Below are positions 1-7,240 of a DNA stretch of 64,000 nt, one piece after another. Location: NCBI GenBank assembly GCA_040219935.1, contig JAVJUA010000084.1:124001-188000 (forward strand), written 5' to 3'. The notes below the pieces were generated by a model. The model searched no databases, was not told the origin of the DNA, and was given only the letters and a program-made list of their open reading frames with translations. Each line of letters starts with the position of its first letter. The first letter of the stretch is position 1. The position numbers were made by a program, and so were the translations under genes. The stretch is from UBA7803 sp040219935. GTDB taxonomy: Bacteria > Pseudomonadota > Gammaproteobacteria > Pseudomonadales > Azotimanducaceae.

Positions 1-843
1 CAGATCGCCAACATGATGGTGATGGAGCCGTATCCCGGCTTCGACGGCGAGTCGTTCTCCATGCCCTGCCGCAACGTGCTGCCGAAGCCCCTGCAGAAGC
101 CGCATCCGCCCATGTGGATGGCCTGCACCAACCGCGACACCATCCGGGTGGCGGCCAGCCTCGGCATCGGCGCGTTGGCGTTCTCGTTCGTCGACCCCGA
201 GGAGGCGGGTGCCTGGAGCCGCATCTACTACGACATCATCAAGAGCGACGCCTGCGTGCCCATCGGTCACAGCGTCAACGCCAACATCGCCATGGTGTCG
301 TCGTTCTCCATTCACCGCGATCGCGCCGAGGCGATCCGCCGCGGCCAGGAGGGCTTCGAGTTCTTCGGTTACGCCCTGCAGGCGCTGGTGGCCAGGGACA
401 CGGTGCCAGGCCGGACGCGGCTCTGGCAGGAGTTCCAGGCGGCACGGGAGGGTAAGACCGACGAGCTGCTGGCCCTGGCGGCCGCCGACGATCCCACCCG
501 GTTCGGTCATGCGCCCGGCATCGGCACCCCGGATGATCTGATCCGGCATCTGACCGCCATGCAGGCGTCCGGCGTCGACCAGGTGATCCTGATGCAGCAG
601 GCAGGTTGCAATCGCCACGAGCACATCTGCGAATCGCTGGAGCTGTTCGCCGCCGAGGTGCTGCCGGGGTTTGCCGCCGACCGCACCGAGCGTGAGGCTG
701 CCAAGGCCGCCGCGCTCGCGCCTTACGTCGAGGCCGCGCTGGCGCGCAAGCGGCGCCTGGCGCCGCTGGCCGATCATGAGATTCCGGTAGTGAAGGCCTC
801 CGTGGCCCAGGCTCAGATCAACCGGTCGTCGGGCGCCCGCTGA
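1..843 (+). CDS. Luciferase-like (LLM class) flavin-dependent oxidoreductase, 5' end missing
   Basis: The reading frame is open from the first base of the window, so this is the C-terminal 280 residues of a longer protein. The segment with PHPPMWMACTNRDTIRVAA, followed by a glycine-rich strand and a later GTPDDLIRHL motif, is typical of the C-terminal half of bacterial luciferase-like F420/FMN monooxygenases (TIM barrel). The substrate cannot be told. The gene ends convergently with the PfkB kinase and their 3' ends overlap by 26 bases. Family assignment is firm; specific function is not. Confidence 0.8.
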   Translation, partial: QIANMMVMEPYPGFDGESFSMPCRNVLPKPLQKPHPPMWMACTNRDTIRVAASLGIGALAFSFVDPEEAGAWSRIYYDIIKSDACVPIGHSVNANIAMVSSFSIHRDRAEAIRRGQEGFEFFGYALQALVARDTVPGRTRLWQEFQAAREGKTDELLALAAADDPTRFGHAPGIGTPDDLIRHLTAMQASGVDQVILMQQAGCNRHEHICESLELFAAEVLPGFAADRTEREAAKAAALAPYVEAALARKRRLAPLADHEIPVVKASVAQAQINRSSGAR

Positions 844-1711
844 GCACGCCGACATCGACGGCATGGCATTGCGCTCCGGCATGGCCCAGGCAGCGGCCTG
901 CCAGGCGGATGCCGGCCTGGACGGACGTGGCCAGCGGCGCGCCGTTCAGCCGGGCGGCCACCAGTGCCGCCGTGAAGGCGTCGCCGCAGCCGGTGGGGTC
1001 GACCACGCGTGGCGGCGCAGGCACCGGATGGGTTTCGCCCTCCGGCAGCACCTGCACCGCGTGCGCGCCGTCGGTGATGACGATCTGCTCGAATGCCGCC
1101 TGCCATTCGGTGGCCGGCCGCAGCGCCAGCAGCGCCTGCCATTCGTGCCGACTCGCCACCAGCCAGCCGCCGCATGCCAGGTGGGGGGCGACGTCTTCGG
1201 CCGACAGCATTTCGGCGTACTGACCCGGGCTCCAGATCCGCAGCGGCAGATGGGCGGTCCGGCGGGCGCAGCCGGCCATCTTCTGCGGCAGGTCGGCAGC
1301 GATGATCACCGCATCGAAGCCGCCGCGCTCGAGCAGTGGGTCGAGGTCGTCGCGCCATCGCTCCAGTCCCGACGGCCCCGGGTAGAAGGCGGTGAACTGC
1401 ACCCCGTGCGGGCCGGTGAGGACGATGCCGCGCGCACAGGGGGTACCCTGGATCTGGAACACGCCGGCCTCTGAGATGGCGTGCCCCGCCACGTGCCGGG
1501 CATAGTCACCCGGGTAGTCGTCGCCGACATATACGAAGGGTACCGCCACATGCCCGAGGCCGGTCAGGTTGTAGGCGAGGTTCATGGCGCAGCCGCCGAA
1601 GCCCCGGTGCAGACGCGTGAGCTTGACGTTGCGAAGCCCATCGGACCAGGGTGTGTCGAACTCGCCGATGTCGTCGTAGGCCAGCGTTCCGCAGATCAGG
1701 ACTCGGCTCAT
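818..1711 (-). CDS. PfkB-family carbohydrate/nucleoside kinase
   Basis: A 297-residue protein of ribokinase/PfkB size. The C-terminal signature VDPTGCGDAFTAAL holds the anion hole and catalytic Asp of the family, and the N-terminal GGCAMNLAYNLTGLG matches the substrate-lid region. PfkB kinases phosphorylate sugars or nucleosides with ATP in the cytoplasm. The RGFGGCAMN pattern resembles adenosine-kinase-like members, but the substrate is not decidable. A 45-codon membrane peptide gene lies 9 bases upstream on the same strand and is probably cotranscribed. Confidence 0.88.
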   Translation of the reverse strand: MSRVLICGTLAYDDIGEFDTPWSDGLRNVKLTRLHRGFGGCAMNLAYNLTGLGHVAVPFVYVGDDYPGDYARHVAGHAISEAGVFQIQGTPCARGIVLTGPHGVQFTAFYPGPSGLERWRDDLDPLLERGGFDAVIIAADLPQKMAGCARRTAHLPLRIWSPGQYAEMLSAEDVAPHLACGGWLVASRHEWQALLALRPATEWQAAFEQIVITDGAHAVQVLPEGETHPVPAPPRVVDPTGCGDAFTAALVAARLNGAPLATSVQAGIRLAGRCLGHAGAQCHAVDVGVLSGRPTTG

Positions 1712-1720
1712 GTCAGTGCC

Positions 1721-1858
1721 TCAAAGCTGCTTCGCCCGGGCGAAGCAGGCGGCGGAGCCGGCCAGCAGCAGCACGCCCGGGATGATGGGCAGGATCAGGC
1801 CCACCAGCCCCAGCGCTCCCAGGATCACGCCGGCGCTCATCCAGATCCACTTGTGCAT
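1721..1858 (-). CDS. Small membrane protein, 45 aa, DUF454-like
   Basis: A 45-codon frame starting MHKWIWMSAGVILGALGLVG. Nearly the whole peptide is one long hydrophobic hairpin with a central LPIIPG turn, followed by CFARAKQL and stop. The LPxxP turn and the FAR end resemble the first third of DUF454/YbaN-type inner-membrane proteins, which are normally about 125 residues. It stops 9 bases before the PfkB kinase start on the same strand. It could be a genuine mini-protein or the remnant of a longer one. The call rests on composition and context only. Confidence 0.55.
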   Translation of the reverse strand: MHKWIWMSAGVILGALGLVGLILPIIPGVLLLAGSAACFARAKQL

Positions 1859-2090
1859 GTCGACGGTCTCCAGCCGGTAGGGGGTTCAAGGCTCGAGATG
1901 CAATCAGGGTGCCAATCGCCGTGCTCCGGAATCAGGCGCATTGTCGTTCCGTCCGGGCCGTGGCGTGGGGCAATGCGCGAACATCTGGCGAATCTGCGCA
2001 TCCGCCGACAATGCCCATACAAAGGCCATCATCTTGCCGTCATGTGCCGCCCTTAAGCTAGGCGTCCATGAATCGAGCCGCGGGTGTGTC

Positions 2091-2306
2091 ATGAGACATC
2101 TGGTGGGTAGGAGCTTTGCAGTGGCCGACGGGCGCTATCGCATCGTCGACGTTCGCCAGCTTGGCGGTGACGCCCTGGTCTATGCGGAGGCGGTGCTGCC
2201 GGCCGGGCGAACGCCGAACCAACGCGCCGCGGCCCCCGCCCGCGCGGCCTTCCACTATCAGGACATCGCCGCGCTGCTGGAGGCGGCGCCGGGCGGCTCC
2301 ATCTGA
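2091..2306 (+). CDS. Hypothetical protein, 71 aa
   Basis: A 71-codon frame from an ATG, beginning MRHLVGRSFAVADGRYRIVD. It is predicted to be soluble, with alternating beta-like segments and an Ala/Arg-rich middle, and has no motif I recognise. It is followed 32 bases later by a 35-codon acidic peptide gene, which suggests a small operon. The ribosome-binding site is weak. The 230 bases upstream, back to the DUF454-like gene, hold nothing else I can identify. Confidence 0.5.
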   Translation: MRHLVGRSFAVADGRYRIVDVRQLGGDALVYAEAVLPAGRTPNQRAAAPARAAFHYQDIAALLEAAPGGSI

Positions 2307-2338
2307 GCTATGCTCAAGGAAATCAGGAGCTTGTAACC

Positions 2339-2446
2339 ATGGAACTCGAAGAACTCGCAGAACCTGTCGCCCCGGAGCCGGGCTGGTTTCCCGACCAGGA
2401 CGGCGCCGACGGCGCGCCGGACTGGGTGGACGCCTACGAGGTCTGA
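2339..2446 (+). CDS. Very small acidic protein, 35 aa
   Basis: A 35-codon frame, MELEELAEPVAPEPGWFPDQ onward, ending WVDAYEV. It has a clear AGGAG ribosome-binding site nine bases before the ATG. The composition is strongly acidic (Glu/Asp) with two Trp residues and no Lys or Arg, so it is neither a membrane peptide nor a nucleic-acid binder. It could be a protein-binding peptide. The good ribosome site and the spacing after the 71-aa gene are the reasons to accept it. Function unknown. Confidence 0.5.
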   Translation: MELEELAEPVAPEPGWFPDQDGADGAPDWVDAYEV

Positions 2447-2616
2447 GCCCCTTCCCCGCGCTGCCTGCGGCGGCCGTCGTGGAACGTGACCGACCGCACG
2501 AATCCGCGCAATCGCCTCTGTTCTAATCACCCCGTCAGCCGCCTTCGACCAGGAAACCCCGGACGGGCGGCAGAACCCATTGGTACATGCTGCGCGGGCA
2601 TCGGCAGAGGACGTTC

Positions 2617-3513
2617 ATGGCTACTCAGGATGGCGCTCAGGAGATGGTGGTCGTATTCGACGCCAGCGGCTCGACCGTGGAGGTGGAGCTCGGCTTCGAC
2701 GCGTTTCAGGCGCTGGTCGCCAGGCGGGAGACCCTGTGCAGCCACGCGGCCAGCCTGGTGCGCGCGGCCTACGTCCAGGTTGCCGCCGGCCTCGCCGTGC
2801 GCGCCGTGGTGTTCTTTCAGTTCCGGGTCGACGAGGAAGGCCGGCTCGATCCCACCTTCAACCTGCCGCTGGAGTACATGGCCAGCAACGCCGGCCTCGG
2901 CCCCGACCTCGGGCTCGGCCGCATCCGCATGGCCAGCCGCGCTCAATGCCCGGTGCCCTGGCACGCGATCAATCTCTGGGAGCCGGCGACGGTCGGTGAT
3001 GCGCACGCCGCGCAGCTCGTGCAGAAGGCCGTCTGGCGCAATCGTCTGGGGTTGAAGCCGGCACCGGTGACCAAGGTGCGCCGCGCCGCCGTGGCCAGCG
3101 CCACGCAGCGTCGCAAGCCCCATGAGGCCGTGCAGGAGCTGGATGAGGCGCTGGGCGCCACGGCCGAGATCCGCGTGGCCGAGCAGCAGCGGTTCGGGAG
3201 CCGACTCGCCGTTGGTGGCGGCGGCGGGGTGGAAGGCCTGCAGACGTCGTCCGGCCGCACGTCACGCAGCCGCGCCAGGGGCGCTGCCGCTGACCGCGCC
3301 CGGGGCGCTGCCGCTGACCGCGCCAGCGTCGCCACCGATGGCGGGCTGACGCCGCCGCCGGAGCACCTGCGCAGCGAGCTGCAGCGGCAGCAGCAGAGCT
3401 ACCTGGATCAGATCAAGGCCTGCCGCGAAGAGATTCAGAAGCTGAAGTCGTCGCTGCGCCACGAGCGGGAGCGCAACCGCCGGCTGCAGCAGCTGCTGCG
3501 CGGCGACGTCTGA
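2617..3513 (+). CDS. Unknown protein with C-terminal coiled coil, 298 aa
   Basis: Residues 1-150 look like a folded domain (MATQDGAQEMVVVFDASGST start), with no family I recognise. Residues about 185-245 are low complexity and contain a perfect in-frame duplication ARGAAADR-ARGAAADR. The last 50 residues (EHLRSELQRQQQSYLDQI and on) are a Gln/Glu/Arg-rich heptad coiled coil. The ATG at 2617 follows AGAGGA by five bases and is preferred over the ATG ten codons upstream at 2587. Possibly a structural or cell-division-type protein, but that is a guess from the coiled coil only. Confidence 0.75.
   Translation: MATQDGAQEMVVVFDASGSTVEVELGFDAFQALVARRETLCSHAASLVRAAYVQVAAGLAVRAVVFFQFRVDEEGRLDPTFNLPLEYMASNAGLGPDLGLGRIRMASRAQCPVPWHAINLWEPATVGDAHAAQLVQKAVWRNRLGLKPAPVTKVRRAAVASATQRRKPHEAVQELDEALGATAEIRVAEQQRFGSRLAVGGGGGVEGLQTSSGRTSRSRARGAAADRARGAAADRASVATDGGLTPPPEHLRSELQRQQQSYLDQIKACREEIQKLKSSLRHERERNRRLQQLLRGDV
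3271..3318. repeat. 24-base tandem duplication inside a coding region
   Basis: Two adjacent 24-base units (3271-3294 and 3295-3318) differ at one base and encode the repeated octapeptide RARGAAAD in the unknown coiled-coil protein. A third copy begins and breaks off after seven bases. Because the unit length is a multiple of three, the reading frame is kept. Confidence 0.9.
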
Positions 3514-3585
3514 GCTCGCGGGCGCCCGAGGCGCCCTCGCATCCGGCACCGGCGCCGCGTTATCCTGGCGGCCGAGGTGACCGCC

Positions 3586-4221
3586 ATGCTGATCGAGATC
3601 TTCTCCGACATCGTCTGTCCCTGGTGCTACATCGGCAAGCGCCGGCTCGATGCGGTGCTCGCCGAGCCTGACGCCGCCGGCGTCGAGGTGGTGTGGCGCC
3701 CCTATCAGCTCTACCCGGGATTGCCCGCGGACGGCATGCCCCGCGACGAGTTCATGCGCGCCCGGTTCGGTGACGGCGCGCGTGCCGGCGACGTCTACCG
3801 CCGCATCCTCGGCGAGGCGGAAGGCGCCGGCCTGGATCTGCACTTCGACCGCATCGAGCGCGCACCCAACACCCTGCGGGCACACCGGCTGATGTCCTGG
3901 GCGGAACCCAGCGGCCGCCAGCACGCGCTGGCGGAGGCGCTGTTCAGCGCCTACTTCCGCGAGGGCCGTGACGTCGGCGATCCGGCGGAGCTGGCGGCGC
4001 TGGCGACGCAGGTCGGCCTGGACCGCGCCGGCGCGGCGGCCATGCTCGCCACCGACGACGAGACCGACAAGGTGCGCGCCGAGCTCGACCTCGGCCGCTC
4101 GGCCGGCATCGAGGGGGTTCCCTGCTTCGTGCTGGCGGGAAGGTTCGCGATTCCGGGCGCGCAGCCGGTGGACGTCATGCGCCAGCTGATCGCCCGCGCC
4201 CGGGAGCGGCTGGTGGGGTAG
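3586..4221 (+). CDS. DsbA-family FrnE-like oxidoreductase
   Basis: A 211-residue thioredoxin-fold protein with the CPWC active site at residues 11-14 (DIVCPWCYIGKRRLD) and the cis-Pro region GVPCFVLAGRFAIPGAQP near the C terminus. This is the layout of cytoplasmic FrnE-type DsbA proteins (PF01323, related to 2-hydroxychromene-2-carboxylate isomerase). There is no signal peptide, so it acts in the cytoplasm. ATG 3586 is preferred because GAGGTG lies six bases upstream; a GTG at 3577 would sit inside that ribosome site. The TAG stop uses the TA at the left edge of the palindromic element that follows. Confidence 0.87.
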   Translation: MLIEIFSDIVCPWCYIGKRRLDAVLAEPDAAGVEVVWRPYQLYPGLPADGMPRDEFMRARFGDGARAGDVYRRILGEAEGAGLDLHFDRIERAPNTLRAHRLMSWAEPSGRQHALAEALFSAYFREGRDVGDPAELAALATQVGLDRAGAAAMLATDDETDKVRAELDLGRSAGIEGVPCFVLAGRFAIPGAQPVDVMRQLIARARERLVG

Positions 4222-4487
4222 GGCCTGTTCACGCTCTGTCCTTCGCCGCGTCGGCGGCCACTTTTTTCCGAATCGAGGCGCTGTGAGCGTGGCGTAGCAC
4301 CGCTACGCGAGCGAGCAGCAACGAAGAGTCGGGGAAAAGTGGCCCCGACCCGAAGGGTTGCGCCCAGAATCGCGCCCTGCGTCGTTACTCGTCGCTCATT
4401 GAGCGCAGCTCAACCACGCTCCTCGTGCCTTGCAGGGCGCGATTCTGAGCAGCAACGCGGCGAAGGACAGAGCGTGAACAGGCCCTA
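4219..4487. mobile_element. MITE-like palindromic element with 33-base perfect terminal inverted repeats
   Basis: The ends 4219-4251 and 4455-4487 are perfect inverted repeats of 33 bases (TAGGGCCTGTTCACGCTCTG and on). If the outer TA on each side is a target duplication, the element proper is 4221-4485 (265 bases). Inside are two further stems: 4256-4271 with 4329-4344 (14 of 16 paired), enclosing a perfect 7-base hairpin 4292-4298/4302-4308; and a perfect 16-base stem 4365-4380/4432-4447. There is no coding capacity. Size, TA flanks and fold fit a non-autonomous miniature transposable element. The mobilising transposase family is not identifiable here. Confidence 0.82.
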
Positions 4488-4688
4488 GTCCGTCCTAGGC
4501 AGCACCAGCCGCGGCGGCACCGCCTGGCTGAACACGTGCTTGGCCACCACCCCGTAGACGTGGCCGCAGCCGTCGCAGTGCACCACCAGGAACCACGGCT
4601 GCCGGTTGCGTGAGCGCTCGGCGCTCTCCCGGGAGACGATGTGCTGCATGCCCTGGATGCCGCAGTCGGGACACTTGGGTTCGGCCAT
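4485..4688 (-). CDS. Zinc-ribbon protein, 67 aa
   Basis: Begins MAEPKCPDCGIQGMQHIVS. Two CxxC knuckles (CPDC at residues 6-9 and CDGC about 40 residues on) form a zinc ribbon. It lies 28 bases after cysE on the same strand, so it is probably the last gene of that transcript. The stop codon (TAG, 4487-4485) is made by the right edge of the palindromic element. Without the element the frame would read TAC and continue antisense to the FrnE gene, so the native C terminus may have been altered. The function of the ribbon is unknown. Confidence 0.75.
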   Translation of the reverse strand: MAEPKCPDCGIQGMQHIVSRESAERSRNRQPWFLVVHCDGCGHVYGVVAKHVFSQAVPPRLVLPRTD

Positions 4689-4716
4689 GGTGGCTGGCTC
4701 CTTGCTGCCTGCCCGA

Positions 4717-5559
4717 TCAGTCGAGCGACTGATCCATCTCGTGTGCGGGCACGTCACCGCGGGCGCGGCCGACGATGCGCGCCGGCACGCCCGCCACCGT
4801 GACGCCCGGCGGCACGTCCTCCAGCACCACGCTGCCGGCACCCACCTTGGCGCCGGCGCCCACCTCGATGTTGCCGATCACCTTGCAGCCTGCCGCCAGC
4901 AGCACGCCGCGGCGGATCTTGGGGTGGCGATCGCCGCTGATCTTGCCGGTGCCGCCCAGGGTCACCGAGTGCAGCATGGAGACGTCGTCCTCGATCACGG
5001 CCGTCTCGCCGACGACGATGCCGGTGGCATGGTCGAGCATGATGCCGGATCCGATGCGGGCGGCCGGATGCATGTCGACGCCCAGAGTGACGCTGATCTG
5101 GTTCTGGAAGAATCGGGCCAGGGTGCGGCGGTCGCGCCCCCACAGCCAGTGGGCGATCCTGTGCGCCTGCAGGGCGTGGAAGCCCTTGAAGAACAGAAAC
5201 GGCGTCGACAGGTCCTCACAGGCCGGATCGCGGGTGTAGGCGGCGACGATGTCGAGGGCGGCCGCCTGCAGGATGCCGGGGCTGGTGTCGATGGCTTCGG
5301 TGATGACGTCCCGGATCAGCATGGTAGGCAGCATCGGGTTGTCGAGCTTGCTGGCGAGGCGGAAGCTGAGTGCCGAGCCGAACGATTTGTGATTGAGCAC
5401 GGTGGCGTGGAAGTAGCTGCCGAGGATGGGTTCCTGGGCGGCCTTCACCGCCGCTTCCTCGCGCATCAGCGACCACAGCGCGGCGCTGCCCTCGCTGCCG
5501 TCGGCGCGGCGCGCGCTGTCCACGGCTTCGGCGTAGCGCTGGTCCACGGCAGTGTTCAT
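4717..5559 (-). CDS. cysE: Serine O-acetyltransferase
   Basis: A 280-residue enzyme, close to the E. coli CysE length of 273. The N-terminal helical domain (LWSLMREEAAVKAAQEPIL) is followed by a left-handed beta-helix of hexapeptide repeats with the active-site region GIMLDHATGIVVGET and the LHSVTLGGTGK loop. It makes O-acetylserine from serine and acetyl-CoA, the entry step of cysteine synthesis, in the cytoplasm. It is transcribed away from nadK across a 145-base divergent region. Confidence 0.95.
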   Translation of the reverse strand: MNTAVDQRYAEAVDSARRADGSEGSAALWSLMREEAAVKAAQEPILGSYFHATVLNHKSFGSALSFRLASKLDNPMLPTMLIRDVITEAIDTSPGILQAAALDIVAAYTRDPACEDLSTPFLFFKGFHALQAHRIAHWLWGRDRRTLARFFQNQISVTLGVDMHPAARIGSGIMLDHATGIVVGETAVIEDDVSMLHSVTLGGTGKISGDRHPKIRRGVLLAAGCKVIGNIEVGAGAKVGAGSVVLEDVPPGVTVAGVPARIVGRARGDVPAHEMDQSLD

Positions 5560-5704
5560 CTAGACGTCTCCGTCCGCGGGGTCCCGCAGGGTAGTGGCGC
5601 CCCGGCGAAAATACCAGACCCGCTCAGGCTTCGGTTGCCGACCCCGGGGGCGCTGTGTAGTGTGCGTTCTTTGCTTTGCTGCCGGGCTTTTGGGGGATCG
5701 GTTC

Positions 5705-6607
5705 ATGGGAGCCAGCTTCGACACCGTGGGTCTGATCTGCCGGCGCGGCAAGCCCGAGATCGCCGACAGCGTCGCCGCTGTCTACGACTGCCTGCAGCGC
5801 CACCGGCGCACCGTGCTGGTGGAGACGTACACAGCGCGGCACCTGCCCGAGACGCCCGATCAGGTGGTGGAGCGGCAGGCCCTGGGGGAGCGCTGCGACC
5901 TCATCGTGGTGGTGGGCGGCGACGGCAGCCTGCTCGGGGTGGGGCGTGATCTGGCCAGGTTCGGCGTCCCCGTGGTCGGCGTCAATCGCGGCGGCCTGGG
6001 GTTCCTCGCGGACATCGCGCCAGAGCAGATCGACGACCGGCTGCCCGCGGTGCTGGACGGCGACTTTCACGCCGAAGATCACTTCCTGCTGCACGCGGCC
6101 GTGTATCGCGACGGCCGCCTCACCGGCGAGTCGCCGGCGCTGAACGACGTGGTGGTGCACCTCGGCGCGCTGTCGCGGATGATGGAGTTGTCGCTGTGGG
6201 TCGACGACCAGTTCGTCTACGACCAGCGCTCCGACGGCCTGATCGTGGCCACGCCCACCGGGTCCACGGCGTACTCGCTGTCGGCGGGCGGGCCGATCAT
6301 GCATCCGGCGCTGGACGCCATCGTGGTGGTCCCCATGTTTCCGCACACGCTCACCTCGCGGCCGCTGGTGGTGCGTGGGCAGTCCCGCATCCGCGTGCTG
6401 CTGGGCGAGAGCGGCACGGGTGACGCCGTGGTGAGCTGCGATTCCCAGGTGGACCTGGCGCTGGGCCCGGGCAGCGAGGTGCGGATCAGCAAGTACACGC
6501 GGCCGCTGCGGCTGATCTATCCGGTGGACCACAACTTCTACGAATCCTGTCGCAGCAAGCTCGACTGGGCGACCCGCCTCGGCGGCAGCCGCCGCGGCCA
6601 GGGCTGA
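5705..6607 (+). CDS. nadK: NAD kinase
   Basis: A 300-residue ATP/polyphosphate-dependent NAD kinase. The GGDGS motif is at residues 71-75 (VVVGGDGSLLGVG), followed by GVNRGGLGFL, the NDVV motif and TPTGSTAYSLSAGGPI, all diagnostic of the family. It produces NADP from NAD in the cytoplasm. ATG 5705 (MGASFDTVGLICRRGKPEI) gives the usual length; an upstream extension of the frame has no family resemblance. Confidence 0.95.
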   Translation: MGASFDTVGLICRRGKPEIADSVAAVYDCLQRHRRTVLVETYTARHLPETPDQVVERQALGERCDLIVVVGGDGSLLGVGRDLARFGVPVVGVNRGGLGFLADIAPEQIDDRLPAVLDGDFHAEDHFLLHAAVYRDGRLTGESPALNDVVVHLGALSRMMELSLWVDDQFVYDQRSDGLIVATPTGSTAYSLSAGGPIMHPALDAIVVVPMFPHTLTSRPLVVRGQSRIRVLLGESGTGDAVVSCDSQVDLALGPGSEVRISKYTRPLRLIYPVDHNFYESCRSKLDWATRLGGSRRGQG

Positions 6608-6631
6608 TCCCCACGCCAACGCCGGGCCGGC

Positions 6632-7231
6632 TCAGGCTGGCGCGTCGAGGTCTTCGGGGCGGTCGACGTCGCGCAGCACGCCGGGGTCGTCGACGTCGAT
6701 ACGCAGGGGTGCCGTGGTAGACGCCTGCAGCACCGCCCGGGCGCCACGATCGCCGGTCAGCGCCGCCAGGGCCGGGAGGTGGGCGGCACCGAAACCCACC
6801 GGATGGCCAGGCGTACCGCGGTACTCGGGCACCACGATGCGCGCCGGGTCGTCCGTCATGTTTTTCGTCAGGGCCTCGAGCAGCCGCGCCAGCGTGTCCT
6901 CGCGCACCCAGGGCATGTCCGCGAACGCCACGAACAGATAGTCCCAGTCGCGGCAGGCGGCAGCCCCGCAGGCCAGCGAATGCCCCATGCCATGGACCGC
7001 GTCGGCGCACCGCACCACGCGCACCGCGGCGCGGCTCGGCAGCGCCAGGGCCTGGTCCGCCAGATCGTCGTCTTCGGGTCGCAGCACCACGGTGACCGCC
7101 GCGAACGCGGCGCCGTAGCGGGTCAGGCTGGCCAGCAGCAGCGGGGTGCCGTCGGCCAGGCGCTGACGGCGCTTGTCGGCGCCGAATCGGCGACCGAAGC
7201 CGGCGGCCAGCAGCAGGGCGCCGCCGGTCAA
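6632..7231 (-). CDS. MobA/MocA-like nucleotidyltransferase
   Basis: A 199-residue protein with the nucleotide-binding N terminus LLLAAGFGRRFGADKR, the metal-binding ADMPWV region and PVGFGAAHLPAL. These mark MobA-like NTP transferases, in particular the MocA group that forms molybdopterin cytosine dinucleotide. It follows xdhC by nine bases, the usual partner for cofactor delivery to xanthine dehydrogenase or CO-dehydrogenase type enzymes. No molybdoenzyme structural gene is in the window, so the target enzyme must lie elsewhere. Confidence 0.85.
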   Translation of the reverse strand: MTGGALLLAAGFGRRFGADKRRQRLADGTPLLLASLTRYGAAFAAVTVVLRPEDDDLADQALALPSRAAVRVVRCADAVHGMGHSLACGAAACRDWDYLFVAFADMPWVREDTLARLLEALTKNMTDDPARIVVPEYRGTPGHPVGFGAAHLPALAALTGDRGARAVLQASTTAPLRIDVDDPGVLRDVDRPEDLDAPA

Positions 7232-7240
7232 GGCGGCCGG

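Noticed and set aside
4485..4841. 118-residue version of the zinc-ribbon protein
   Set aside because: The extra 51 residues overlap the end of cysE in another frame and are Arg/Cys/Trp-rich. The internal ATG at 4688 fits the gap after cysE.
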